From Asterias rubens (Eukaryota; Echinodermata; Asteroidea; Forcipulatida; Asteriidae), in contig NC_047064.1 in the NCBI RefSeq assembly GCF_902459465.1, forward strand, positions 6,660,762 through 6,724,761: 64,000 bases of DNA, in the 5' to 3' direction. A program made the translations under genes and the position numbers. Of this stretch, positions 33,105 to 44,000 are shown piece after piece. Under the pieces are notes generated by a model. The model ran no database searches and had not been told where the DNA came from. It saw only the letters and a list, made by a program, of their open reading frames with translations. Each line of letters opens with the position of its first letter. Position 1 is the first letter of the stretch.

Positions 33105-36100
33105 TGTTATTCAAACGTGGGTTTTGGGAGGCCTTCTTCCCAAAATGGAAAAAGTCATGGCACAAACATCTCCTGTGCACTACAACGTGCGTTAACATGC
33201 AGCCGGTACGCTATGACATGGGTACGAGTTGACTGTGGCACAAGTTGACCCGTTGCAAGAATTCGGATCATAGTATCCAAGTCAACTCGTACCCTGTTCA
33301 ATGTGTACCAAAGTCACAAAGTGAACTCGTCCCCAAGTAAACTCGTACCCAGGTGAAAAAGTACTCAAGTGAACTCGTACCCAAGTCAAATAGTAAAAGC
33401 GCACTGAGCACTAAAGTCCGTAAGGGAAATTAGCTTTATTTATTTATTTCTATTATGGACTTTAAAACTAACAATTCTTAAGGGATGTTTCTTTTTCATA
33501 TTTTTTCCAAAAACTGATATGAACTTCTTTTTTTACTTCATAAGCAATGGAGTGTTGGGGGGAGGGGGAGGGGTTCGGAGGCTATTTACCCCTTTGAGTT
33601 TATTGAATTATTAGATTGGTTAAATGAAATCGTCCCCAAGTAAACTCGTACCCAGGTGACATCGTACTCAAGTGAACTCGTACCCAAGTAAAATAGTAAA
33701 AGCGCACTGAGCGCTAAAGTCCGTAAGGGAAATTATTGTTATTTATTTCTATTATGGAATCTCAAACTAACAATTCTTAAGGGATGTTACTTTTTTATAT
33801 TTGTTCCAAAAACTAATTTGAACTCTTCTTTTTTTTTACTTAATAAGCAATGTTGTGTGTGGGGGGGGGGGGTCGGAGGCTATTTCCACCTTTGAGTTTA
33901 TTGTATTATTAGATTGGTTGAATTATTTACATAATTTTAAAAAATAGAGGAACTCCATTTACGGTTAAGAAGAATATATGAATTAGTTTTTATCAACCTT
34001 TGCTATTCAACGGTGGGTTTTTGGGAGGCCTCCTTCCCAAAATGGGAAACGTCAGGCCTCAAACATCTCCTCTGCACTGCAACGTGCGTTAATAGCATGT
34101 ACGCTATGACATGGTACGAGTTGACTGTGGCACGAGTTGACCTGTTGAAAGATTTCAAATCACATGGTGTCCAAGTCAACTCGTACCATATTCAAATTGT
34201 ACCAAAATCAACTCGTCCCCAAACCAACTCGTCCCAAAATGAACTCGTCCCCAAGTAAACTCGTACCCACGTGAAATCGTATCAAAGTGAACTCGTACCC
34301 AAGTAAATTAGTAAAAGCGCAATGAGCGCTAAAGCCCGAAAGGGAAATTAGTTTTAATTATTTCCATTATGGAATTTCAAACTAACAATTCTTAAGGGAT
34401 GTTACTTTTTTATATTTGTTCCAAAAACTAATTTGAACCTTCTAAGCAATGTTGTGTGTGGGGGGTTTGGGTTCGGAGGCTATTTCCCCCTTTGAGTTTA
34501 TTGTATTATTAGATTGGTTTAATTGTTTACATAATTTTAAAAATTAGAGGAACTCCATTTACGGTTAAGAAGAATATATGAATTAGTTTTTATCAACCTT
34601 TGCTATTCAACGGTGGGTATTGGGAGGCCTCCTTCCCAAAATGGGAATCGTCAGGCCTCAAACATCTCCTCTGCACTACAACGTGCGTTAATAGCATGTA
34701 CGCTATGACATGGTACGAGTTGACTGTGGCACGAGTTGACCTGTTGAAAGAATTCAAATTACATGGTATCCAAGTCAACTCGTACCATATTCAACTTGTA
34801 ACAAAATCAACTCGTCCCCAAACCAACTCGTCCCAAAATGAACTCGTCCCCCAAGTAAACTCGTACCCAGGTGTATTCGTACTCAAGTGAACTCGTACCC
34901 AAGTAAATTAGTAAAAGCGTACTGAGCGCTAAAGTCCGTAAGGGAAATGTGTTTCATTTGATTCTATCATGGAATTTCAAACTATCAATTCTTAAGGGAT
35001 GTTACTTTTTTATATTTGTTCCAAAAACTAATTTGAACCTTCTTTTTTTACTTCATAAGCACTGTTGTGTGTGGGGGGTTTGGGTTCGGAGGCTATTTCC
35101 CCATTTGAGTTTATTGGTTTATTAGATTGGTTTAATTGTTTACATAATTTTAAAAATTAGAGAAACTCCATTTACGGTTAGGAAGAATATATGAATTAGT
35201 TTTTATCAACCTGTGCTATTCAAACGTGGATTTTTGGAGGCCTCCCCAAAATGGGAATCGTCAGGCCTCAAACATCTCTGCACTACAACGTACGTTAATA
35301 GCCGGTACGCTATGACATGGGTACGAGTTGACTGTGGCACGAGTTGACCTGTTGGAAGAATTCAAATCACATGGTATCCAAGTCAACTCGTACCCTGTTC
35401 AACTTGTACAGAAATCAACTCGTCCCCAAGTCAACTCGTCCAAAAGTGAACTCGTCCCCAAGTAAACTCGTACCCACGTGAAATCGTATCAAAGTGAACT
35501 CGTACCCAAGTAAATTAGTAAAAGCGCACTGAGCGCTAAAGCCCGTAAGGGAAATTAGTTTTAGTTATTTCTATTATGGACTTTCAAACTAACAGTTCTT
35601 AAGGGATGTTACTTTTTTATATTTGTTCCAAAAACTAATTTGAACCTTCTTTTTTTACTTCATAAGCAATGTTGTGTGTGGGGGGAGGGTTCGGAGGTTA
35701 TTTCCCCCTTTGTGTTTATTGTATTAGTAGATTGGTTTAATTGTTTACATAATTTTAAAAATTAGACGAACTCCATTTACGGTTAAGAAGAATATATGAA
35801 TTAGTTTTTATCAACCTGTGCTATTCAAAGGTGGGTTTTGGGAGGCCTCCTTCCCAAAATGGGAAACGTCAGGCCTCAAACATCTCCTCTGCACTACAAC
35901 GTGCGTTAATAGCCGGTACGCTATGACATGGTACGAGTTGACTGTGGCACGAGTTGACCTGTTGGAAGATTTCAAATCACATGGTGTCCAAGTCAACTCG
36001 TACCATATTCAAATTGTACCAAAATTAACTCGTCCCCAAACCAACTCGTCCCAAAATGAACTCGTCCCCAAGTAAACTCGTACCCACGTGAAATCGTATC

Positions 36101-39100
36101 AAAGTGAACTCGCACCCAAGTAAATTAGTAAAAGCGCAATGAGCGCTAAAGCCCGAAAGGGAAATTAGTTTTAATTATTTCTATTATGGAATTTCAAACT
36201 AACAATTCTTAAGGGATGGTACTTTTTTATATTTGTTCCAAAAACTAATTTGAACCTTCTTTTTTAACTTCATAAGCAATGTTGTGTGTGGGTGGTTTGG
36301 GTTCGGAGGCTATTTCCCCCTTTGAGTTTATTGTATTATTAGATTGGTTTAATTGTTTACATAATTTTAAAAATTAGAGGAATCCATTTACGGTTAAGAA
36401 GAATATATGAATTAGTTTTTATCAACCTTTGCTATTCAACGGTGTGTTTTGGGAGGCCTCCTTCCCAAAATGGGAATCGTCAGGCCTCAAACATCTCCTC
36501 TGCACTACAACGTGCGTTAATAGCATGTACGCTATGACATGGTACGAGTTGACTGTGGCGCGAGTTGACCTGTTGAAAGAATTCAAATTACATGGTATCC
36601 AAGTCAACTCGTACCATATTCAACTTGTACCAAAATCAACTCGTCCCCAAACCAACTCGTCCCAAAATGAACTCGTCCCCAAGTAAACTCGTACCCAGGT
36701 GAAATCGTACTCGAGTGAACTCGTACCCAAGTAAATTAGTAAAAGCGTACTGAGCGCTAAAGTCCGTAAAGGAAATGTGTTTTATTTGATTCTATCATGG
36801 AATTTCAAACTATCAATTCTTAAGGGATGTTACTTTTTTATATTTGTTCCAAAAACTAATTTGAACCTTCTTTTTTTACTTCATAAGCACTGTTGTGTGT
36901 GGGGGGTTTGGGTTCGGAGGCTATTTCCCCCTTTGAGTTTATTGGTTTATTAGATTGGTTTAATTGTTTACATAATTTTAAAAACTAGAGGAACTCCATT
37001 TACGGTTAGGAAGAATATATGAATTAGTTTTTATCAACCTGTGCTATTCAAACGTGGGTTTTGGGAGGCCTCCTTCCCAAAATGGGAATCGTCAGGCCTC
37101 AAACATCTCCTCTGCACTACAACGTGCGTTAATAGGCGGAACGCTATGACATGGTACGAGTTGATTGTGGCACGAGTTCACCTGTTGGAAGATTTCAAAT
37201 CACATGGTGTCTAAGTCAACTCGTAACATATTCAAATTGTACCAAAATCAACTCGTCCCCAAACCAACTCGTCCCAAAATGAACTCGTCCCCATGTAAAC
37301 TCGTACCCACGTGAAATCGTATCAAAGTGAACTCGTACCCAAGTAAATTAGTAAAAGCGCACTGAGCGCTAAAGTCCGTAAGTGAAATTAGTTTTAATTA
37401 TTTCTATTATGGAATTTCAAACTAACAATTCTTAAGGGATGTTACTTTTTTATATTTGTTCCAAAAACTAATTTGAACCTTCTTTTTTAACTTCATAAGC
37501 AATGTTGTGTGTGGGGGGTTTGGGTTCGGAGGCTATTTCCCCCTTTGAGTTTATTGTATTATTAGATTGGTTTAATTGTTTACATAATTTTAAAAATTAG
37601 ACGAACTCCATTTACGGTTAAGAAGAATATATGAATTAGTTTTTATCGACCTGTGCTATTCAAACGTGGATTTTGGGAGGCCTCCCCAAAATGGGAATCG
37701 TCAGGCCTCAAACATCTCCTATGCATTACAACGTACGTTAATAGCCGGTACGCTATGACATGGGTACGAGTTGACTGTGCCACGAGTTGACCTGTTGGAA
37801 GAATTCAAATCACATGGTATCCAAGTAAACTCGTACCCTGTTCAACTTGTACAAAAATCAACTCGTCCCCAAGTCAACTCGTCCAAAATGTGAACTCGTC
37901 CCCACGTGAAATCGTATTAAAGTGAACTCGTACCCAAGTAAAATAGTTAAAGCGCACTGAGCGCTAAAGTCCGCAAGGGAAATTAGTTTTATTTATTTCT
38001 ATTATGGATTCTCAAACTAACAAATCTTAAGGGATGTTTCTTTTTTATATTTGTTTCAAAAAACTAATATAAGCACTGTTGTGTGTGGGGGTTTGGGTTC
38101 GGAGGCTATTTCCCCCTTTGAGTTTATTGTATTATTAGATTGGTTTAACTGTTTACATAATTCCAAAAAATTAGAGGAACTCCATTTACGGTTAATAAGA
38201 ATATATGAATTAGTTTTTATCAACCTTTGCTATTCAAAGGTGGGTTTTGGGAGGCCTCCTTCCCAAAATGGGAAACGTCAGGCCTCAAACATCTCCTCTG
38301 CACTACAACGTGCGTTAATAGCCGGTACGCTATGACATGGGTACGAGTTGACTGTGGCACGAGTTGACCTGTTGGAAGAATTCAAATCACATGGTATCCA
38401 AGTCAACTCCTACCCTGTTCAACTTGCACCAAAATCAACTCGTCCCCAACCAACTCGTCCCAAAATGAACTCGTCCCCAAGTAAACTCGTACCCAGGTGA
38501 AATCGTACCCATGTAGATTAGTAAAAGCGCACTGAGCGCTAAAGTCCGTAAGGGAAATTAGTTTTATTCATTTCTGTTATGGATTCTCAAACTAACATCT
38601 TTTAATGGATGTTTGTTTTTTATATTTTTTCCCAAAACTGATATGAACTTCTGTTTTTAATTCATAAGCAATGTTGTGCGTGTGGTGGGGGGTCGGAGGC
38701 TATTTCCCACTTGGAGTTTATTGAATTATTAGATTGGTTTAACTGTTTACATAATTTTGAAAAATTAGAGGAACTCCATTTACGGTTAAGAAGAATATAT
38801 GAATTAGCTTTTATCAACCTGTGTTATTCAAACGTGGGTTTTTGAAGGCCTCCTTCCCAAGATGGGAAACGTCAGGCCTCAAACATCTCCTCTGCACAAC
38901 AACGTGCGTTAAGAGCCGGTACGCTATGACATGGGTACGAGTTGACTGTGGCACGAGTTGACCTTTTGGACGAATTCAAATTACATGGTATCCAAGTCAA
39001 CTCGTACCCTATTCAACTTGTACCAAAATCGACTCGCCCTAAGTCAACTCGTCCTAAAGGGAACTCGTACCCAGCTGAATTCATATCTAAATGAACTCGT

Positions 39101-39180
39101 ACCCAAGTAAATTAGTAAAAGCTCACTGAGCGCTAAAGTCCGAATGAGAAATTAAGGTTTATTTATTTCTGTTGGAATTT
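33105..39180. repeat. tandem array, period about 605 bp, about ten units
   Basis: Unit starts, marked by CTATTCAAA(C/G)GTGG or close variants, near 33105, 34005, 34604, 35213, 35818, 36429, 37043, 37663, 38227 and 38822, with a partial unit at about 33620-34004. Each unit holds: the palindrome GGAGGCCTCC; an inverted arm GGTACGAGTTGACTGTGG then CACGAGTTGACC; a forward arm GTCAACTCGTACC; a 16-bp minisatellite; the block CTGAGCGCTAAAGTCCG; and a G-rich tract. Short open frames recur in the units but end at each repeat and show no protein family. Related motifs continue at 39900-40075. Confidence 0.95.
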
Positions 39181-39186
39181 CAAACT

Positions 39187-39297
39187 GACATGACCGATTG
39201 AACCTTAATTTTGACAGGTTTGTTACTTTATATATAAGTTGTGATAAACGAAGTGTGGGACTTGGACAATACTGTTTACCAAAAGTGAATAATGGCT
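39187..39297 (-). mobile_element. fragment of a family A/C-like element
   Basis: Contains the reversed block GACCGATTGAACCTTAATTT and GACAGGTTTGTTACTTTATA typical of these elements, then ACAATACTGTTTACC. It is interrupted at TTTAA by the 580-bp element that follows. Confidence 0.6.
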
Positions 39298-39877
39298 TTA
39301 AAGTCACCTGGAAGTGGTATTTTTTCAAAATAAAGCTTTTGTCACTAATATATGTGTTTTGATGAGTGGAATGTGAATAAACAGTTAAATAAGCTTTTAA
39401 AAAATCAGTTCTTATGTTATTTAAAAATTTAAGAGTAGACCCCGACCCGAGAGGGCGCTGTTCGTGACGTCGATCGAGGCAGACTTCGCCTGTAATGCGT
39501 AGAGTAAACACAATTGCAAAGTACATGTACGGACCAAGTCGTGAGTTTGTACGTTTCAAAAAAAAAGTTTTTTTTTTCCCCCGGCAATGCCGACCAGGTG
39601 TATTGCTGCTGAATGCAGAAAAACACTTTTTGAAATGTACCAACTCACGACTTGGACGTACATGTACTTTGCACGTGTGTTTACTATACGCATTGCAGGC
39701 AAAGTCTGCCTTGATTGACGTCACAAAAGGGGAGGCGGAGTCAGCCCTCCAAACAACTTTATATATTTTTTATACATATAAATCGTGACATCAATTACTA
39801 AAAAAAATTGTTTTAACGTCGTAAGCATATACTCTTATGTTTGAAAGAAAACAAATGTTATTACCAGGTGACTTTAA
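39298..39877. mobile_element. 580-bp palindromic MITE, TTAA-flanked
   Basis: Ends TTAAAGTCACCTGG and CCAGGTGACTTTAA. Inside are arms of about 100 bp (39465-39565 and 39620-39725) sharing AAGTACATGTACG, CCAAGTCGTGAG and ACGTCA blocks in inverted order. The long minus-strand open frame across it (39152-39724) is a product of the palindrome. Confidence 0.85.
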
Positions 39878-39899
39878 GGGATGTTTTTTTTTTTTTTTT

Positions 39900-40075
39900 T
39901 TCCACTGTGGCACGAGTTCAGTTGAGTTGTTGGAAGAAATCGGATCATATAATGTAACCCAAGTCAACTCGTACCACGTTCAACTCGTCCCAATGTGAAC
40001 TCGTCCCCAAGTTAATTCGTACCGAGGTGACTTCGTATTCAAGTGACCTCGTACCCAAGTAAGATAATAAGTTAA
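39900..40075. repeat. detached partial unit of the 605-bp array
   Basis: Carries CACTGTGGCACGAGTT, GTCAACTCGTACC and a diverged minisatellite that mixes AACTCGT and GACTTCGTA variants, linking the array to the cluster at 27605-27790. Confidence 0.85.
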
Positions 40076-41087
40076 TTAAGTGTCCAAGTTAATATAAGCT
40101 TCCACTACGCGTCTGACCCCCACAACAATTCCCCTCACCTGTTGCCCTCCCTTAGCCCTCCTCCACACAGTTAGTTTCATCTGGCTGGATCCGACGCTCT
40201 GCCGCTGGATGGATCTTAGTGTCATACTTACATCACATCTAAGCCTACTATACATAGGCTAATTACTTCCCATCAACACACAATCGAGATTCACAAAGAT
40301 TGAAAAAAATACTCATGTAGGCTAGGCCTAACATGACTAAAATAAGAACAACAAGGGACGGAAATTGATGATACATTTTAGATAATTTAATTTACCCAAA
40401 GTTTTCTCAAAAAATCTAATCATGCGTAAACTGGACCCGAGTATCAAACGAAGTGTTGTCATTGAGCGTTTCTATTTCCACGCTTGTAGACTTGGCTCCA
40501 AGTCTTTGATCGTGGCTTTTTAGTCATCCTGCCGAAAGCCGCAACAAAAAGGGCGCCTCATGCAATCAACCTCCTAACCGCGATCTAAGGATTGAATCAA
40601 GTCTTCATAGCACTATCCAAAGAGTGCGCAGCGCTAAGAGTGCGCGGCGCAACTTCGCTGCGCAATCTGCGCACGACGCAAAGCGAATGACCTTTGGCCT
40701 CAGACCTTTGGGCGTGTATACATGAACTACAGTATTACCATCGGACCGTCCAACTAGCTTAGCTCGGCCACGCGTTACGGTTCCACGAGAGATTTCATTA
40801 TCTTGCTGAAATTTCATTCAAAGGTAGAGCAGTGCTAGCGACTGTTTTTTTTTTATAACCATAAAATATAAACTCAACTGGCCTGTTTACAGAACTACAC
40901 AGCTTCAACCAAACAATAATGTTAATCTTGTCACTCCTTGTCAATCGGTGACGGTGTCACTCGTGCACTCAATCAAACTGTATTTTTGTAGTAGGCCTGC
41001 TGCTTGTGACATCGACAGTGTGTTACTGTTCTGGTTAGAGTTGGCTGGTAGTGTGTAGAGGAGGAGAGGGGAAACGTAACCACCAGC
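40076..41087. other. region upstream of SSUH2
   Basis: Expected promoter and 5' UTR. A GC-rich patch near 40615-40690 contains repeated GCGC-rich words (GAGTGCGCAGCGC, GAGTGCGCGGCGC). No other gene seen. Confidence 0.4.
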
Positions 41088-44000
41088 ATGCCTATCACAC
41101 AACTCACAACAGGTAAGATAAGAATAAGATAACTGCTTTTTAAACTGCAACAGTGCAAGTGTACATCATCCATTGATTGATACTCTGCACAAATAAAAAA
41201 TGAGTTTTTATTTTTATTGCCTGTGCTCAAACTTGTACAGCGCGCACCAACCTCACGGTGCGTTTTAATTCAAACCATGAATACTTGGATGAAGAAGAAG
41301 GCAGGAAGTTAATTACAGTTGCTTAATTAGTGGATTTATGGTAGATGATACTGATTTTAATTGTTTGACAGCTCAACAAGGTGCCCCTTCACCAGGGTAT
41401 GGAGCGCCCCAACAACAGGGCTATGGAGCACTCCAACAACAGGGATATGGGGCACCCCAACAGCAGAGCTACGGGGCACCACAGCCACAGGGATATGGGG
41501 CACCCCAACAACAGGGCTATGGGGCACCTCAACAACAGGGCTACGGAGCTCCCCAACAACAGGGCTACGGAGCTCCCCAACAACAGGGCTACGGGGCACC
41601 CCATCAACAAGGATATGGGGCACCTCAGCCACAGGGCCAAGAACCACCCCCCGGCTATGGGGCACCTCCCCCTACACAACCATCAGGAGCAGGTAAAAAA
41701 ACAGTGTTAAATATGACTACCTAAAACAGTATTTATTGTAAAAATTCACACAAATTAACTTTTCTTCAATAATAACAAATATTTCTTCATGTTTATTTTT
41801 TAGTTAGAAGAAAAAGTTACTTATAAGAGCGAGGTTGCATGGTTTTCCTTTTTGAACTAACACTACACTCCAATTTGTAGAGTAAAATTTTTGACTCCAC
41901 AACAGGCCTGTATGCTTCGTTTTTGAAGGGTCAAGGGCACCAAGGCATTTTCTCTTTGGCAAAGGGCACCTTATGAGGAAATTGTACATTTTTACAGGAG
42001 CATTTCAAGGGCATCAAGGCAATGACCAGGGGCAACGGAGGCAATCGCCTCCGTTGCCTCCGTGAAGTATCAGGCCTGCCACAAAATGGCCATCCATTTT
42101 AGTTTCCAAAGTAAAAGGAAAATCACACAAACTTGAAGCATTTAATTATTAGTGTGGATTATTATATTCTACTTTAAAGCCATTGGACCCTTTCGGTAAA
42201 CAGTATTGTCCAAGGCCCACACTTTGTGTACCACAACTTCTATATCAAATAACAAACCTGTGAAAATTTAGGCTCAATCGGTCATCGGAGTCGGGAGAAA
42301 ACAACGGAAAAACCCACCCTTGTTTCCGCGCGTTTCGCCGTGTCATGACATGTGCTTAAAATAAATCCGTAATTCTCGTTAACGAGAATTTATATTGTTT
42401 TGCTGTTTTCTCAAAAAGTAAAGCATTTCATGGAATTAATATTTCAAGAGAAGTCTTTCACCATTGCCTTCTGTAAACCCTGTAAGTTATTTGTAAATCT
42501 GTGAACTTTTATTATTTTTTCTGAACCGAAAGGGTCCAATGGCTTTAAAACATCTTTCTAGCCATGCATTTTTTAACAAAAAAGGTTTCCAATGCTTTTG
42601 ATTGACCAACTCGACCGATTCATCCAAGGCAACATCCCTTTAACTCATCTCATTCACAATATTTAAATTTTTATTATGATAGCAGCATGGGTGCCTGGTG
42701 CCGCATCTACAGACGCACCCCCGTATTCCTGGGATACCATCCCGGACTCTGACCCAGAGGACGATGAGAACGCGACGGAGGAAGGAGGACCAAATCCTGA
42801 CCCTCGAGAATTGGAACCTGTACCGGGCTACGAGACCGTTGTTTTTAACAGCGGTACGTTCATGTTCCACTTTACATTTCCTGCTACTCTTGGCTTTAAC
42901 TATTAGAATTTCTTACATATAATAAGCTCCTGATAAAAACCACTCCACGTCGGTAATCAGAAAAGGGTGATTACAAGGCATGTTTTCCAATACCTTGGTC
43001 CCTCTTTGTAAGTGAAACGAAGTTGAACACAGTAGGTGGTGCATGCAGCTACACAATGGAACGTCTTGGTGGATATTCTCGCCAGTTGGCTCCAAAGTTG
43101 TTTTGGTCATGATTAGGGAATAAAAGGGTAGCGACGAGTTCTTACACGGCCGTTTAAAGCCGGCAGGGTCGAATTGCCGTGTGCGCGTGGGTTGTGTGTA
43201 CGCCCGCACACTTAGAAACAGATTACGTGCGCGCTTAGAAATAGATTACGCGCTGTTACTAAAAGCTATGAATTGTGTTCCGGGTGATAATCTTGCGCGC
43301 CTGTCACGCGGAAGCCAGCCGGTCATAAACACTGGTCATTATCAACCGTTTAAACACCCCCACGTGACGCGCTCTCCACCAATAGGAGTAGAGAAACTGT
43401 CTGGGGTATTTTATTATGAATAAACTTTTAACCATAAAAAAATGGCAGGTATACCTGTATATATGCCGTCTGATTTTAAGTGGTTTAGTAAGATTTCTAC
43501 ATTAACTTAGGCTCTATCAACTGAGCTATCGAGCCCTATTGTTGGTAGTCTCCATATTTTTGTTTGGGGTACAAGTCAGAAACCATCCAATCTGTAACTT
43601 ATGTGTAGCCAGGGATAACACCCCAAGTGTACAATACAAACTGGGAAGCGGCAGCGGATGGATAAATAGCTAGGTGCTGTGTTGTTGAGCCATTTATATT
43701 GTAAACCAAGATCTTGAAGGTTATCCTCTACCTTACCGGCAGCCAGTGAAGACCTTTTAAGCAAGGTGTGGCGTGGTCGTGCTTTTAGGTAGGGCACGAC
43801 AGACGAGTTTAGCTGCCTAGTTCTGTAGCCGTTGCAGACATTATCTGCCTAACTATCATTAGGTACTATCTTATGCTTTCAGGGCCTCCCGTTCCTCCAC
43901 CGGCCTATGAGCCTCCAACAGAGAGCAGTTGCCCACAGCAAATATTTGACTCGTAAGTATAATCTCCTTATCCTCCAGTTTGATCAAGGTTCTTTAGCGG

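Larger units (their letters stand above)
41815..42645. mobile_element. family M foldback element split by two nested elements (SSUH2 intron 2)
   Basis: Left part (41815-41898, GGTTGCATGGTTTTCC) and right part ending CAAGGCAACATCCCTTTAA match the 14419-14799 family. Interrupted by family D (41899-42077) and family C (42174-42549). Confidence 0.8.

Noticed and set aside
34013..36686. Repeated open frames on both strands of the 605-bp array, 61-96 codons long, with near-identical translations
   Set aside because: They recur only because the DNA repeats, appear in mirrored form on both strands, lack splice context and match no protein family I know.
33105..39180. CRISPR-like array
   Set aside because: Short repeats at constant spacing might suggest one, but the 16-bp units have no unique spacers, the context is animal introns and repeats, and no cas genes exist.
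39152..39724. 190-codon minus-strand open frame
   Set aside because: It runs across the 580-bp palindromic MITE and the array edge; the translation is low-information and has no domain.
41357..41710. Open frames in other frames and on the minus strand over SSUH2 exon 2
   Set aside because: A 24-bp repeat stays open in several frames; only the plus-strand QQQGYGAP frame joins conserved SSUH2 exons in phase.
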